DNA of 48,636 nucleotides from Sedimenticola hydrogenitrophicus (GTDB taxonomy: Bacteria > Pseudomonadota > Gammaproteobacteria > Chromatiales > Chromatiaceae): contig NZ_JANIOA010000033.1 of the NCBI RefSeq assembly GCF_025175675.1, forward strand, positions 1-48,636, in the 5' to 3' direction. This document shows, in pieces, positions 17,826-30,217 of the stretch. The notes under the pieces are model-generated. The model made no database searches, was not told the origin of the DNA, and saw only the letters and a program-made list of their open reading frames with translations. The first letter of the stretch is position 1, and the number at the start of each line of letters is the position of its first letter. Both the position numbers and the translations under genes were made by a program.

Positions 17826-18581
17826 CTAGGGCTTCAAGCGCCGTATTTTACCCAGAACTTCGTACAGCCGCTCGGCCGAAACATAGCCCGGCAGCATATC
17901 CCCGTTCTCCAGCACGATGACCGGCGCACCGGAGATACCCATACGTCCACCCAACCGCCAATGGTCTCCGACCGGATTGACACAGCTCGCCGCTTCCACC
18001 GCTTCACCGGCCATCGCCTCGCGCAGTGCCCGAGTCCGGTCCGGGGAGCACCAGACGGCCGCCGCCTTGTCGAAGGAACTGCTCTCCAGCCCGGCCCGGG
18101 GGTAGAACAGATAGCGCACCCGGATCCCCCGGCGGGTGTATTGCTCGATCTCCTGGTGCAGCTTGCGGCTGTAGGCGCTGTCGATATCGGTGAACACGGT
18201 GACGCTGTAGCGGGCCGGTCCCGCGGGCTCGAAGATCAGCATGTTCTGCTCACCAATCGCATCGACGGCCGCCACGGTCACTTCGTTGAGACGGGGATTG
18301 GTGAGGTTTTTTTGCTGCTCCAGGTCGATGATCTCACCCTCGATCAGGTAGCGGCCGTCCCCGGTCACATAGACCAGCCGCGCCCCCACCACCACTTCAA
18401 AAAGACCGGGTATCGGTGTGGGACGGATGCTGTCGGGCAGGACATCCGGCAGCAGCAGGGCCAGGCTCTGGCGCACCTGGGCAATCTGCCGATCGCCGGA
18501 CGGGGCGGCCCCCGGCGCGGTCGAGATGGACAACAGCAGCCACGGGACCAGCCAGCGGAACAGGCGCGTGCAGCAGACCAT
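17826..18581 (-). CDS. DsbC-like periplasmic thioredoxin-fold protein lacking the CXXC
   Basis: 251 residues with an N-terminal signal peptide (about 1-25, WLVPWLLLSISTAPGAA). An N-terminal dimerisation domain (PIPGLFEVVVGARLVYVTGDGRYLIEG) precedes the thioredoxin domain, as in disulfide isomerase DsbC. The active-site motif FTDIxCGYCxKLH reads FTDIDSAYSRKLH here: both catalytic cysteines are Ser (135 and 138). The structural cysteine pair (178 in AAVWCSPDR; 200 in AASCVNP) and the loop Pro220 remain. Redox catalysis is thus not expected; a chaperone-like role is possible. It starts one base after the yajQ stop and lies near xerD, the normal dsbC place. Confidence 0.85.
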   Translation of the reverse strand: MVCCTRLFRWLVPWLLLSISTAPGAAPSGDRQIAQVRQSLALLLPDVLPDSIRPTPIPGLFEVVVGARLVYVTGDGRYLIEGEIIDLEQQKNLTNPRLNEVTVAAVDAIGEQNMLIFEPAGPARYSVTVFTDIDSAYSRKLHQEIEQYTRRGIRVRYLFYPRAGLESSSFDKAAAVWCSPDRTRALREAMAGEAVEAASCVNPVGDHWRLGGRMGISGAPVIVLENGDMLPGYVSAERLYEVLGKIRRLKP

Positions 18582-18582
18582 G

Positions 18583-19065
18583 TCAGTCGCGGAAATTGAT
18601 GTACTTGAGGGGCAGGTCGAATTCGGCCTCCCTGAACAGAGCGATCACCTGCTGCAGATCGTCCCGGTTCTTGCCGGTCACCCGCACTTGGTCGCCCTGG
18701 ATCTGCGCCTGCACCTTGAGTTTGGCGCCCTTGATCAACTTCACCATCTTGCGCGCCGTGTCGGCTTCGATGCCCTGCCTGATCAGCACCTTCTGGGTGG
18801 CGGCATTTAGCGTGGTTTCGGGGTCCCCGATATCCATGCAGGCGAGATCCACCTTCCGCTTGACCATCTTCTGGCGCAGGATATCCAGCATCTGCTGCAG
18901 CTGAAACTCCTGCTGGCCCTTCAGGGTGACCTCGGTGTCATTCAGCTCGAAGCTGCACTTGGTTCCCTTGAAATCGAAGCGGGTGGACACTTCGCGTTTG
19001 GCCTGGTCGACGGCGTTGCGGACCTCCTGGATATCCACTTCGGAGACGATATCAAATGATGGCAC
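18583..19065 (-). CDS. yajQ: YajQ family nucleotide-binding protein
   Basis: 160 residues, full family length. It begins MPSFDIVSEVDIQEVRNAVD and has STRFDFKGTKCSFELND, DIGDPETTLNA and the closing FDLPLKYINFRD, all typical of YajQ. Family members bind cyclic di-GMP in Xanthomonas and Pseudomonas and affect gene expression. It is in an apparent operon with the DsbC-like gene one base downstream, while xerD lies upstream on the same strand. Confidence 0.95.
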   Translation of the reverse strand: MPSFDIVSEVDIQEVRNAVDQAKREVSTRFDFKGTKCSFELNDTEVTLKGQQEFQLQQMLDILRQKMVKRKVDLACMDIGDPETTLNAATQKVLIRQGIEADTARKMVKLIKGAKLKVQAQIQGDQVRVTGKNRDDLQQVIALFREAEFDLPLKYINFRD

Positions 19066-19112
19066 GGGGCCACTCCTCTGTTAGGTTGCTCGGGCCATAA
19101 AGGCTACCACAC

Positions 19113-20015
19113 TCAGGCCCTCGGGTGATGCTGCTGGTGCATGCTCTTCAGGCGCTCCCGCGCCACATGGGTATAGATCTGGGTAGTGGAGAGATCGCTG
19201 TGTCCCAGCAGCATCTGCACCACCCGCAGGTCGGCCCCATGATTCAGCAAGTGGGTGGCGAAGGCGTGGCGCAAGGTGTGGGGCGAGAGGTGTTTATGGA
19301 TCCCGGCCGCCGCGGCGTGTTTCTTGATCCGGTACCAGAACGCCTGCCGGGTCATGGCGGCACCGCGCCGGGTGGGGAACACGTCATCGCTGAGCCGCTC
19401 GCCGAGCAGATCGTAACGCGCCGTGCGGATGAAACGGGTAAGCCACTCCATCGCCTCGTCGCCCAGGGGCACCAGGCGCTCCTTGCCCCCCTTGCCCATT
19501 ACCCGGACCAGCCCCTGGTTCAGACCGAGCTGGGCAAAGCGCAGTTCGACCAGTTCCGACACCCGCAGGCCGGTGGCGTACAGCAGCTCCAGCATGGCCC
19601 GGTCCCGCAGCCCTTCCGGGTCCTCCGTCTCCGGCGCCTCCAGCAGCGCCTCCACCTCCTGTTCGGTGAGTGACTTGGGCAGGGGGCGTCCCAGCCGGGG
19701 CGCGTCGATCCGGGTCGACGGGTCCACCCGGACCCAACCCTCGCGCAGGGCATGCTGATAGAACTGGCGCAGACAGGAGAGCAGGCGCGCCGAGGAGCGC
19801 GCCTTGGTTCCGGCCCGTGCCCGGGCCGCCAGATACTCCAGCAGATCCTCCCGGTGTGCCGCCAGCAGGGTGGCGCCCCGCTCCCGGCTCAACCATTCGG
19901 CCAGTTTGGCCAGATCCGACTGATAGGCGGCCAGGGTATTGCGGCTGAGTCCCCGCTCCATCCACAGCGCATCGGCAAACCGCTCGATGATCGCGTCATC
20001 CGCCGCTTCTGACAT
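19113..20015 (-). CDS. xerD: Tyrosine recombinase XerD
   Basis: 300 residues. The N-terminal SAM-like core-binding domain (about 5-95) precedes the catalytic domain. The catalytic residues are visible: Arg151 (TGLRVSELVELR), Lys175 (MGKGGKER), His246 and Arg249 (SPHTLRHAFATHLL), His272 (LLGHSDLSTTQIY) and the nucleophile Tyr281. XerD works with XerC at dif to resolve chromosome dimers. The C-terminal helix (YTHVARERLKSMHQQHHPRA) is XerD-like. The neighbouring DsbC-type gene supports XerD rather than XerC. Confidence 0.94.
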   Translation of the reverse strand: MSEAADDAIIERFADALWMERGLSRNTLAAYQSDLAKLAEWLSRERGATLLAAHREDLLEYLAARARAGTKARSSARLLSCLRQFYQHALREGWVRVDPSTRIDAPRLGRPLPKSLTEQEVEALLEAPETEDPEGLRDRAMLELLYATGLRVSELVELRFAQLGLNQGLVRVMGKGGKERLVPLGDEAMEWLTRFIRTARYDLLGERLSDDVFPTRRGAAMTRQAFWYRIKKHAAAAGIHKHLSPHTLRHAFATHLLNHGADLRVVQMLLGHSDLSTTQIYTHVARERLKSMHQQHHPRA

Positions 20016-20193
20016 AACCTACCACCCGGCATAACCCTCTGATTATTCAAACCACAATTGACTACCCCCAACAAAGCCGGGGCTTATTCCGTGAGCGCTC
20101 CAAAGTCGCCACCACACCATGAGCCGTCCAGAACGACCGAACAACCTTCCGAACCCACGGCTCTTTCCCGGTCCCGAATCGTTAGAATTTATC

Positions 20194-20272
20194 CTCTCGC
20201 AAAGACGCCAAGTACGCCAAGAAAAACCGATGCCTTGCTTTAAACTTTGCGTTCTTGGCGTCTTGGCGAGAG
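20194..20272. repeat. Hairpin repeat of the cgccaagacgccaag type
   Basis: ctctcgcaaagacgccaag (from 20194) is mirrored by cttggcgtcttggcgagag (to 20272), giving arms of 28 bases with a few mismatches. Repeats built from these words are widespread in bacterial intergenic DNA. The element sits in the 486-base gap between xerD and hemH (20016-20501), where I see no gene. Confidence 0.75.
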
Positions 20273-20501
20273 TTCTTCTGCCATCTTTCTTTCATTCAGC
20301 GGCGCTTGACCGACGCACAGGTCAAACCTGATGAGTCCCCCGGCGCAGCCGGAGGATTGGCCTGGTGGTTTACAATGCCGCGGTTATCGGCCGTGGCCAC
20401 ATCATACACCGCGCGGCAGGTGGCCGCCGCACCAGGCATTGCACCCCACCGGGCGAATAGGGGATCATAGGCCGCACATTCAACAGCCACCAAAGCAGCG
20501 C

Positions 20502-21521
20502 ATGAGATTTCACGGACCGGCCCCCGATAACAGCACCCCCCCCTGCACCGGTATCCTGATCACCAACCTGGGCACGCCCGACTCACCCGCGGTGGCCGAC
20601 GTCAGAAGCTATCTGCAGGAGTTCCTCAGCGACCCCCGGGTGGTGGAGGTTCCGCGCCCGCTCTGGTGGCTGGTATTGCACGGGTTCATCCTGCGAATCC
20701 GCCCGAAACGCTCGGCTGCGGCCTACCGCAAGGTCTGGACCGAGCAGGGCTCCCCCCTGCTCACCTTCTCGCGGTCGATAGCCGCCGCGCTGCAGCAGAC
20801 CCTCGATCAATGCCTCGACGCTCCGACCAAGGTGGTACTGGCGATGCGCTACGGTTCCCCGTCCATTGCCGAGGGGCTGGAGAGCCTGCGTCAAGCCAAC
20901 GCACGGCGCATCCTGGTACTGCCGCTCTATCCGCAATACTCCGCCACCACCACCGCCTCCACCTTCGACGAGATCAGTCGAGTGCTGCGGGGCTGGCGCT
21001 GGCTGCCCGAACTCCGCTTCATCAACCACTATCATGACGACCCCGGCTACATCGACGCCCTGGCCGGGAGCGTGCGGGCGTTTTCCCAGGCACATGGCGA
21101 CTGCGACCGACTGCTACTGTCGTTCCACGGCCTGCCCCAGTCCTACACCGACCAGGGCGACCCCTACGCCGAGGAGTGCAGCGCCACCGCCGAACGCCTG
21201 GCCACCACGCTGGACCTACCCGCGGAACGCTGGGCCATTACCTTCCAGTCGCGGGTCGGCCGCCAGCCTTGGCTCCAGCCCTATACCGACCAGACCCTGA
21301 AACAGTGGGGCAGCGAGGGGATCAAGCGGGTCCATGTGCTCTGCCCCGGGTTTCCGGCCGACTGCCTGGAGACCCTGGAGGAGATCGGCGAGGAGAACCG
21401 TGAGTACTTCCTGTCAGCCGGTGGTGAGGAGTATCACTACATTCCCGCACTGAACGACAGCCCCGCCCACATCGACTTCCTGGCCGACCTCGTGCGCCGC
21501 CACCACTGGCGTAACCGCTAG
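20502..21521 (+). CDS. hemH: Ferrochelatase
   Basis: 339 residues from the ATG at 20502; the in-frame sequence before it lacks similarity. It inserts Fe(II) into protoporphyrin IX, the last step of haem synthesis. Motifs are ILITNLGTPDSP (18-29), VWTEQGSPLL (78-87), VVLAMRYGSPSI (111-122), LPLYPQYSATTTAS (140-153), LLSFHGLPQSY with catalytic His209, and the CPGFPADCLETLEEI segment (281-295) with the conserved acidic residues. No iron-sulfur ligand set is evident at the C-terminus. Confidence 0.96.
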   Translation: MRFHGPAPDNSTPPCTGILITNLGTPDSPAVADVRSYLQEFLSDPRVVEVPRPLWWLVLHGFILRIRPKRSAAAYRKVWTEQGSPLLTFSRSIAAALQQTLDQCLDAPTKVVLAMRYGSPSIAEGLESLRQANARRILVLPLYPQYSATTTASTFDEISRVLRGWRWLPELRFINHYHDDPGYIDALAGSVRAFSQAHGDCDRLLLSFHGLPQSYTDQGDPYAEECSATAERLATTLDLPAERWAITFQSRVGRQPWLQPYTDQTLKQWGSEGIKRVHVLCPGFPADCLETLEEIGEENREYFLSAGGEEYHYIPALNDSPAHIDFLADLVRRHHWRNR

Positions 21522-21645
21522 CCCGATCCCGGCAGATTATTGGTAGCCGGGCTTATCCTAATCATCAGCAGAATTGATGGCAAAAGATTAAAGGTCACCT
21601 GGGGTTAGCCGCTATCCGTTAACCAACAAGAATCAGGTAACCGCC

Positions 21646-22824
21646 ATGAAGCCGAGCATTCTGCGTACGCTGTTCATTGCCTATATGGGATTTGGTCTGG
21701 CCATGGGGCTGCTGTTTCCCCTGTATGCGCAGTTCTTTGTGGAATGGAAACCCGGCATGCAGCTCTGGTTCAACATCGGCTGCATCATTGCCGGCCTCTC
21801 CATCGGCATCGCCAACTACTGGGTCTGCAAACAGGTGCTGCTGCGCCGCTTGAGACGCATCTCCGAGGTGGCCCAGGCGATCAGCAACAACGACATCAGC
21901 CAGCAGTGCACCCTGGTCAGTCATGACCTGATCGGCGAGATCATCCACAGCTTCAACCAGATGGCGGCCAATCTGCGGGACATGATCGGACGGATAGGGC
22001 AGTCCACCCATAACCTGGATGAGAATATCCAGCAGCTGGCCGAGATCGCCGACCGGGAGAGCGACAAGGCGGCCCGGCAGCAGGCGGAGAGCCGCCAGGC
22101 AGTGCAGGCCATAGAGGGTATCAGCGACGGGATCCACCAGGTCACCGAGATGGCAACTGAAGCGGCCGGCGCCTCCGGCCAGGCGGATCAGTTCGCCCGC
22201 GAGGGGGCCTTGATCGCCACCGAGGCGATCGGCTCCATCTCCGGGCTGATCGGTGACATGAACAAGGCTGGTGATGTGATCGGTCAACTGGATGAGAAAA
22301 GCGCCAGCATCGGCATGGTGATGGATGTCATCCGCAACATCGCCGAACAAACCAACCTGCTGGCGTTGAATGCCGCCATCGAGGCGGCCCGGGCGGGCGA
22401 GCAGGGGCGTGGCTTCGCCGTGGTGGCCGACGAGGTACGCACCCTTGCGACCCGCACCCAGGAGTCCACCGAAGAGATCGAGAAGATCATCGGTCAGTTG
22501 CAGTCCGGTTCCCGTTCGGCCGTAACCATGATGGACAACGCGCGGAGTCGGGGGATGCAGACCGAGGAGCACTTCGAGCGGGCAGCGGAACTGCTGGCGG
22601 AGATCGCCGGCGCCATCGCCTCGGTGACACGGATCAGCAACGGCCTGTCCGGCGCCACCGCTTCCCAGAATGCCCTGGTCGACACGCTAAAGGCGCACAT
22701 GGGGCGTATCGACGAATCCGTCCAGGACACCACCCAGGGCGCCGTAATGGTTGCCGAATCCAGCAACAACCTGAGCCATCAGGCCCACGAACTGCGTCAC
22801 ATGCTGGAGCAGTTCCGACACTGA
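21646..22824 (+). CDS. Methyl-accepting chemotaxis-type protein without periplasmic sensor domain
   Basis: 392 residues. Two membrane segments (about 8-30 and 39-60) are separated by only about eight residues, so there is no outside ligand-binding domain. A HAMP-like stretch (about 60-115, [22 protein letters not shown]) leads to the cytoplasmic coiled coil. The signalling tip [20 protein letters not shown] lies at about 233-252 and is fully conserved for CheA/CheW contact. No C-terminal CheR pentapeptide is seen. It may sense membrane state or take input through the HAMP region. It is a stand-alone gene with its own ribosome binding site area and no che genes nearby. Confidence 0.93.
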   Translation: MKPSILRTLFIAYMGFGLAMGLLFPLYAQFFVEWKPGMQLWFNIGCIIAGLSIGIANYWVCKQVLLRRLRRISEVAQAISNNDISQQCTLVSHDLIGEIIHSFNQMAANLRDMIGRIGQSTHNLDENIQQLAEIADRESDKAARQQAESRQAVQAIEGISDGIHQVTEMATEAAGASGQADQFAREGALIATEAIGSISGLIGDMNKAGDVIGQLDEKSASIGMVMDVIRNIAEQTNLLALNAAIEAARAGEQGRGFAVVADEVRTLATRTQESTEEIEKIIGQLQSGSRSAVTMMDNARSRGMQTEEHFERAAELLAEIAGAIASVTRISNGLSGATASQNALVDTLKAHMGRIDESVQDTTQGAVMVAESSNNLSHQAHELRHMLEQFRH

Positions 22825-22836
22825 TCAGCCGGATGC

Positions 22837-23052
22837 AGGGGCAGGCCCCCGTGCCTGCCCGGGCCGCGCACCAAACCGCCCCAAGGGCAACCACGGGGGG
22901 TTACCCCACGGGTTGTCTTGAAACAGGGTGGCCTCCGCGCCATAGGGGCAGGCCCCCGTGCCTGCCCAAATCGACCACCAAACTGCCCCAAGGGTAACCA
23001 CGGGGGGTTGTCCCTACGGGTTGTCTTGAAACAGGGTGGCCTCCGCGGCATA
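22837..23052. repeat. Tandem duplication of a 107-base palindrome-rich unit
   Basis: Two direct copies start at 22837 and 22944. Each begins aggggcaggcccccgtgcct, then has an accaaac-gccccaaggg stretch, a ccacggggggtt hairpin arm, and ends gaaacagggtggcctccgcg. Within each copy are two members of the window's aggggca...tgccc palindrome family. The end (ctccgcggcat...ccatccctggac, 23041-23067) matches the complement of 362-388 with one change. Confidence 0.85.
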
Positions 23053-23067
23053 AATCCATCCCTGGAC

Positions 23068-23100
23068 AAAAAAAGCCCGGCGGTTAGCCGGGCTTTTTTT
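23068..23100. terminator. Two-way rho-independent terminator
   Basis: Seven A, gcccggc, loop ggtta, gccgggc, seven T. Both orientations give a GC-rich stem with a T run. It lies between the convergent chemoreceptor-like gene and sqr and can stop both. Confidence 0.92.
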
Positions 23101-23114
23101 GTCGGAGGCAGTCG

Positions 23115-24539
<1,425 letters not shown>

Positions 24540-24587
24540 TCATCCTGACATCCCGCGATGCCGTGACCCATACCGCGCAAGGTTTCC

Positions 24588-25157
24588 CTACGCGACGGGT
24601 GATGCCCCTTGCTTTCCGGCTCTGCTCAGGTAATCAAACAGGGTCTGAAAGCGAATCTTGTCGGGCTTGTCGAACACCGGGTCGGCGTGACTGGGTGACT
24701 GATCAATGATCCCGGCCCAATCCTGCTCCTCCAGCATTTCATCCAACAGCGGGAATGCCTCCTGCTCCTCAAGATCGATGTGCTGACGTTGCAGGGCAAT
24801 AAATTCACGTCCCTGCACCTCCAGCTCGTCCCGCGGCATCACCCCGCCCTGGTAGATATTCTCCAGGGAGTTGCGGAAGGTTCGGGTCAGCTGCGCCAGC
24901 TCCTGATGCTGCTGTATCAGGCGATCCATAAGATCCGCCCGATCAGCCACCCGGGATTTGGCCGCGCTGAACATCACATTCTCCAACGGATGGTGTCCCT
25001 GGTCGGCGTAGGCCTCCATGTATTCCAACAGTTCGATCTTAAGGTCAAAATCCGACTCGCGACCCGCCAGAAAATGATCAAGCTGAGACGTCAGCAGATC
25101 AAGAATCTTTTCCAAATTCCTATGATCTTTTTGTAGTTTTTCCAGTAGATAATGCAT
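24588..25157 (-). CDS. Hemerythrin HHE-domain protein
   Basis: 189 residues of a four-helix bundle. Likely diiron ligands are His12 (KDHRNLEK), His55/56 and Glu59 (DQGHHPLENVMF), His84 (QQHQELAQL), His126 and Glu130 or Glu133 (QRQHIDLEEQEAFPLL). A C-terminal tail of about 45 residues follows. Family roles include oxygen or NO sensing and storage, or iron-sulfur repair. It is on the same strand as sqr and 200 bases upstream of it, so a shared response to sulfide or oxygen is possible but unproven. Confidence 0.88.
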   Translation of the reverse strand: MHYLLEKLQKDHRNLEKILDLLTSQLDHFLAGRESDFDLKIELLEYMEAYADQGHHPLENVMFSAAKSRVADRADLMDRLIQQHQELAQLTRTFRNSLENIYQGGVMPRDELEVQGREFIALQRQHIDLEEQEAFPLLDEMLEEQDWAGIIDQSPSHADPVFDKPDKIRFQTLFDYLSRAGKQGASPVA

Positions 25158-25281
25158 GGGATGCCTCCATATAACAAGCCAAGAATCGAGTGATTCGGGT
25201 ATAAGTAATTCTTTGTAGGACCTGGAAAGAAATAACTGCGAGGTATTGCGCCGGATTTTCGTTTGCCTTCAAGGCACGGCA

Positions 25282-25375
25282 AGGCGCGCATAGTCGTTCT
25301 ATGGAAGTCTTGCCGTAACGCCGAAGGCGGACGAAAAGACCAGCAAGACGTCGTAGTTATTTATTGACAGGCCCT
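25282..25375. repeat. Dispersed repeat, copy 2
   Basis: Second copy of the sequence at 1-94. Upstream of it, from about 25240, lie cgccggattttcgtttgcct and aaggcacggc, which read like the continuation of the same element. It occupies the 560-base stretch 25158-25717 between the hemerythrin gene and the small membrane gene; apart from this repeat and the GTTAC palindrome at 25684 I see nothing else there. Confidence 0.85.
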
Positions 25376-25683
25376 CACTACCCGTAAAATCTGTTTCGGT
25401 TCCCCGGAAGCGAAGTGTCCTCGGGGACATTCAGGGCTGACAGGCTGCTCATCGGAGCCTGCGGGATAGTTACATCCTACCCCATCCCGGTCCCGCGCAC
25501 CTCACCCGAATGGGGGTGCAGCAACCGGTCGGCCGAACCGCCCATCGCCACAGACAAAACCATATCCCGATCATACGATCTGTATTCACCGACACCAAGT
25601 CCCGTGTTCATTTCCGCCGGTACCCACGCGGCGGATCCTGCCCGCCGAATCCAGCGACCCGATCCAACGCCCCCCGGCCAAGT

Positions 25684-25699
25684 TGTTACTATTGGTAAC
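25684..25699. promoter_or_regulatory. TGTTAC/GTAAC palindrome upstream of the cbrX-like gene
   Basis: TGTTACTATTGGTAAC forms an inverted pair of GTTAC words five bases apart, 18 bases before the small membrane gene's start. The same words, with TTGGTAAC, recur before the symporter gene at 30218-30269. This suggests one shared regulator, perhaps the CbrB-like protein controlling its own operon. Confidence 0.5.
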
Positions 25700-25717
25700 G
25701 GCTGGTACTCTTGGCGG

Positions 25718-25918
25718 ATGCAAAAGCACCCGGACCCAATCAGGCTGCGAGAGAGTGCACTGTTACTGGCGCTCTTCGCCCTGTTTCTTTTCGCTTCCCC
25801 CCTGACAATCTGGTGGGCCTCCGACCATGCCCACTGGCTGATGCCCTACGCGCTGTGGCTGTTTGTCATCCTGCTGGGAGCCTGGTTACGTCGACGATAC
25901 CCACACCATGACCTATGA
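25718..25918 (+). CDS. Small two-helix membrane protein, CbrX-like
   Basis: 66 residues. After a charged N-terminus (MQKHPDPIRLRES) come two hydrophobic helices (about 14-34 and 41-58) and an Arg-rich end (WLRRRYPHH), predicting both ends in the cytoplasm. Its last 11 bases overlap the start of the CbrA-like gene. This matches the Pseudomonas cbrX arrangement, where a small membrane reading frame is translationally coupled to cbrA. A longer in-frame form starting at 25415 reads through noncoding-looking sequence and is not supported. Confidence 0.7.
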   Translation: MQKHPDPIRLRESALLLALFALFLFASPLTIWWASDHAHWLMPYALWLFVILLGAWLRRRYPHHDL

Positions 25919-28854
25919 CCTGGAGATCCTGTTCGGGGCCAGTCTGTTCTACCTGCTGCTGCTCTTCTTCGTCGCCTATGTAACCGACAGCGGGTTGGTG
26001 CCCGACCGCTGGACCGACAATGCACCGGTCTATGTCCTCTCGCTCGGGGTCTACGCCACCTCCTGGACCTACTACGGCAGCGTCGGCTTCGCCCAGAGCG
26101 AGGGCTATCAGTTCCTCACCGTCTACCTGGGAATAACCATCGCCTTCATCCTCAGTCCGGTTTTGCTGCAGCCGCTGTTGCGGCTGACCCGGGACTACCA
26201 GCTCACCTCGCTGGCCGATCTGCTCGCCTTCCGCTACCGCAGCCAACTGGGTGGCGTCCTGGTGACCCTGTTCATGCTGCTCGGCTCGCTGCCCTACATC
26301 GCCCTGCAGATCCGCGCCGTCACCACCTCCATCCAGGTGCTGACCCATGACGAAATCCCGCAGCTGCTGGCGTTGGGCTTCTGCGGCATGCTGACCCTGT
26401 TCTCGATCCTGTTCGGCGCCCGGCACATCTCCCCCCGGGAGAAACACCGCGGCCTGGTGGCCGCCATCGCCTTCGAGTCCCTGGTCAAGATCATCGCCAT
26501 GCTGATGGTGGGATTCTTTGCCGTCTTCGGCGTATTCTCCGGCCCGGAATCACTCAACCAGTACCTCACCGAGCATCCCGAGGCGCTGCGCAATCTCTAC
26601 GAACCGGTGCGCGAGGGCCCCTGGACCACCCTGCTGTTCCTCTCCTTCTGCGCCGCCTTCCTGCTGCCGCGGCAGTTCCACATGACCTTCACCGAAAACC
26701 TGTCGATGCGCTCCCTGGCGACGGCGAGCTGGGCGTTTCCGCTGTTCCTGCTGCTGCTCAATCTCTCCATCCCGCCGATCCTGTGGGCGGGCGAGTATCT
26801 GCAGCTGGAGATGGACGCCGACTATTATGTGCTCGGCATCACCCTGAGCAAGGGCCCGACCTGGCTGCCGATCCTGGCCTTTATCGGCGGCGTCTCGGCT
26901 GCCAGCGCCATGGTGATCGTCTGCACCCTGGCGCTCTCCTCCATGTGCCTGAACCATCTGTTGCTGCCGGCCAGTTACCCGGACCCCAAGGTGGATATCT
27001 ATCGCTGGCTGTTGTGGGGCCGGCGCCTGCTGATCGGGCTGATCATCTTCGCCGGTTACATCTTCTACGAGGTGCTGGAACACAATCAGGGGCTGGTGCA
27101 ACTGGGGCTGATCTCGTTCGTCGCGGTCGCCCAGTTCCTGCCCGGCATCATCGGCCTGCTCTACTGGCGCCGCGCCACCCGCGAGGGGTTTATCGTCGGG
27201 CTGCTCGGCGGCATCGCCATCTGGATCATCACCCTGCTGCTGCCGCTGCTGGAAAAATCGGGCTTTATCAGCACCGGCATCGACGTGCCCGCCATGCGCG
27301 ATCTCTCCGGGCTGGATCAGTGGGAGTTCTCCACCTTCTGGTCCCTCGCCTGCAACGGCCTGCTGTTCGTGATCGTCTCCCTGTTGACCCGCCAGTCACC
27401 CGAGGAGGAGGAGACCGCATTCGCCTGTCGCAGCGAGGTGGCGCCGATGGCGCCGCTGGCCGGCACCCTGACCGCCGCCTCGCCCACCCAGTTCGCCGAG
27501 GGCCTGGCGGTGATGCTGGGACAGGAGGCCGCGGAAATGGAGGTCAACCAGGCGCTGGAGGATCTGCAGCTGGATCGCGGCGAAACCCGGCCGCGCGAGC
27601 TGAAGCGGTTGCGCCAGCGGATCGAGCGCAACCTATCTGGCCTGGTGGGGCCGGCGATGGCCCATATGATTATCAATCAGCAGCTCAAGGTCGATGCCGA
27701 AGCCAAGACCGCGCTGGCCGACTCCATCCGGCACATGGAGGAACGGATGGAGCAGTCCCGCAGCAAGCTGAAGGGCCTGACCGCCGATCTGGACGCCCTG
27801 CGCCGCTACCACCGGCAGATCCTGCTCGACCTGCCCCTGGGGGTCTGCGCGGTCGATCCGGAACACACCGTGATCACCTGGAACCTGGCCCTGGAGGTGA
27901 TGAGCGGGGTACCCAGTAACGAGGCCACCGGGCGCAAACTCTCCACCCTCACCCAGCCCTGGGGCGAGCTGCTGGCCGGTTTCGCCCTGGCCCAGGATGA
28001 GCATATCCACCACATGGAGGTGCCGATCAGCAACCGCCCGCACTGGTTCAACCTACACAAGGCGGCCATTCTCGATCCCGATCTGCCACGCTATCAGACC
28101 GGCCCGCGCAGCGGCCTGGTGCTGCTGCTGGAGGATCTCACCGATCTTGAGACCCTGGAGGCGGAGCTGGCCCACAGCGACCGGCTCGCCTCCATCGGCA
28201 AGCTGGCGGCCGGCGTGGCCCACGAGATCGGCAACCCGGTCTCCGGGATCGCCTCGCTGGCCCAGAACCTGCTGGAGGAGCGCGACGAACAGACCACTCA
28301 GGAGAGTATCGAGGCGATCCTGCAGCAGACCCGCCGGATCAGCAGCATCGTCCACTCGCTGATGAACTACAGCCGCAGCGGGCGCATCGGCCTCAATTTC
28401 GAGACCTTCAACCTGAAGGAGATCATGGCGGAGGCGATCCAGCTGGTGGGCCTGACCCGTGCCGGCAAACACGTAGCCTTCAGCAACGGCTGTCCCGAGG
28501 GCCTGAGCATGAAGGGGGATCGCCAGCGGCTGGCCCAGGTGATGGTCAACCTGCTGACCAACGCCTGCGACGCCTCGAAACCGGGCGACCGGGTGGAGAT
28601 CTTCGCCTTCGCCTCCGACACCCAGCTGCAGATCGAGGTGATGGATCAGGGGGAAGGGATACCGGAAGAGGTGCAGGGCGAGATCTTCGAGCCCTTCTTC
28701 ACCACCAAGGACGCCGGCAAGGGTACCGGACTGGGTCTGCCCATGGTGGGCAAGATCATCGATGAACATAATGGCACAATAGAGATCGACTCGGCGCCGG
28801 GAATCGGCACCCGGGTCATCATCCAGCTGCCCCAACACATGGACCCCAAACGTC

Positions 28855-28877
<23 letters not shown>
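25908..28877 (+). CDS. cbrA: CbrA-like hybrid: SSS-transporter sensor histidine kinase
   Basis: 989 residues from the first ATG (25908). The first roughly 480 residues are a sodium:solute symporter (SLC5) domain with about 13 membrane helices, containing [20 protein letters not shown] and [18 protein letters not shown] helical linker leads to a PAS domain (about 630-745, [18 protein letters not shown]). The kinase core follows: H box [11 protein letters not shown] with His about 772, N box [14 protein letters not shown] boxes DQGEGIPEE and [12 protein letters not shown]. CbrA of Pseudomonas has this same plan and responds to carbon/nitrogen balance, possibly with histidine transport. The last 23 bases overlap the response-regulator gene. 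Confidence 0.88.
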
Positions 28878-30210
<1,333 letters not shown>

Positions 30211-30217
30211 GCGGCCC

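Noticed and set aside
22837-23052. Two-unit repeat as a CRISPR array
   Set aside because: Units are about 107 bases, palindrome-rich and adjacent without unique spacers; no cas genes are in the window.
25415-25717. Longer form of the small membrane protein
   Set aside because: The added residues are Pro/Ser/Arg-rich without pattern, and the ATG at 25718 directly precedes the hydrophobic helices and gives the CbrX-like size.
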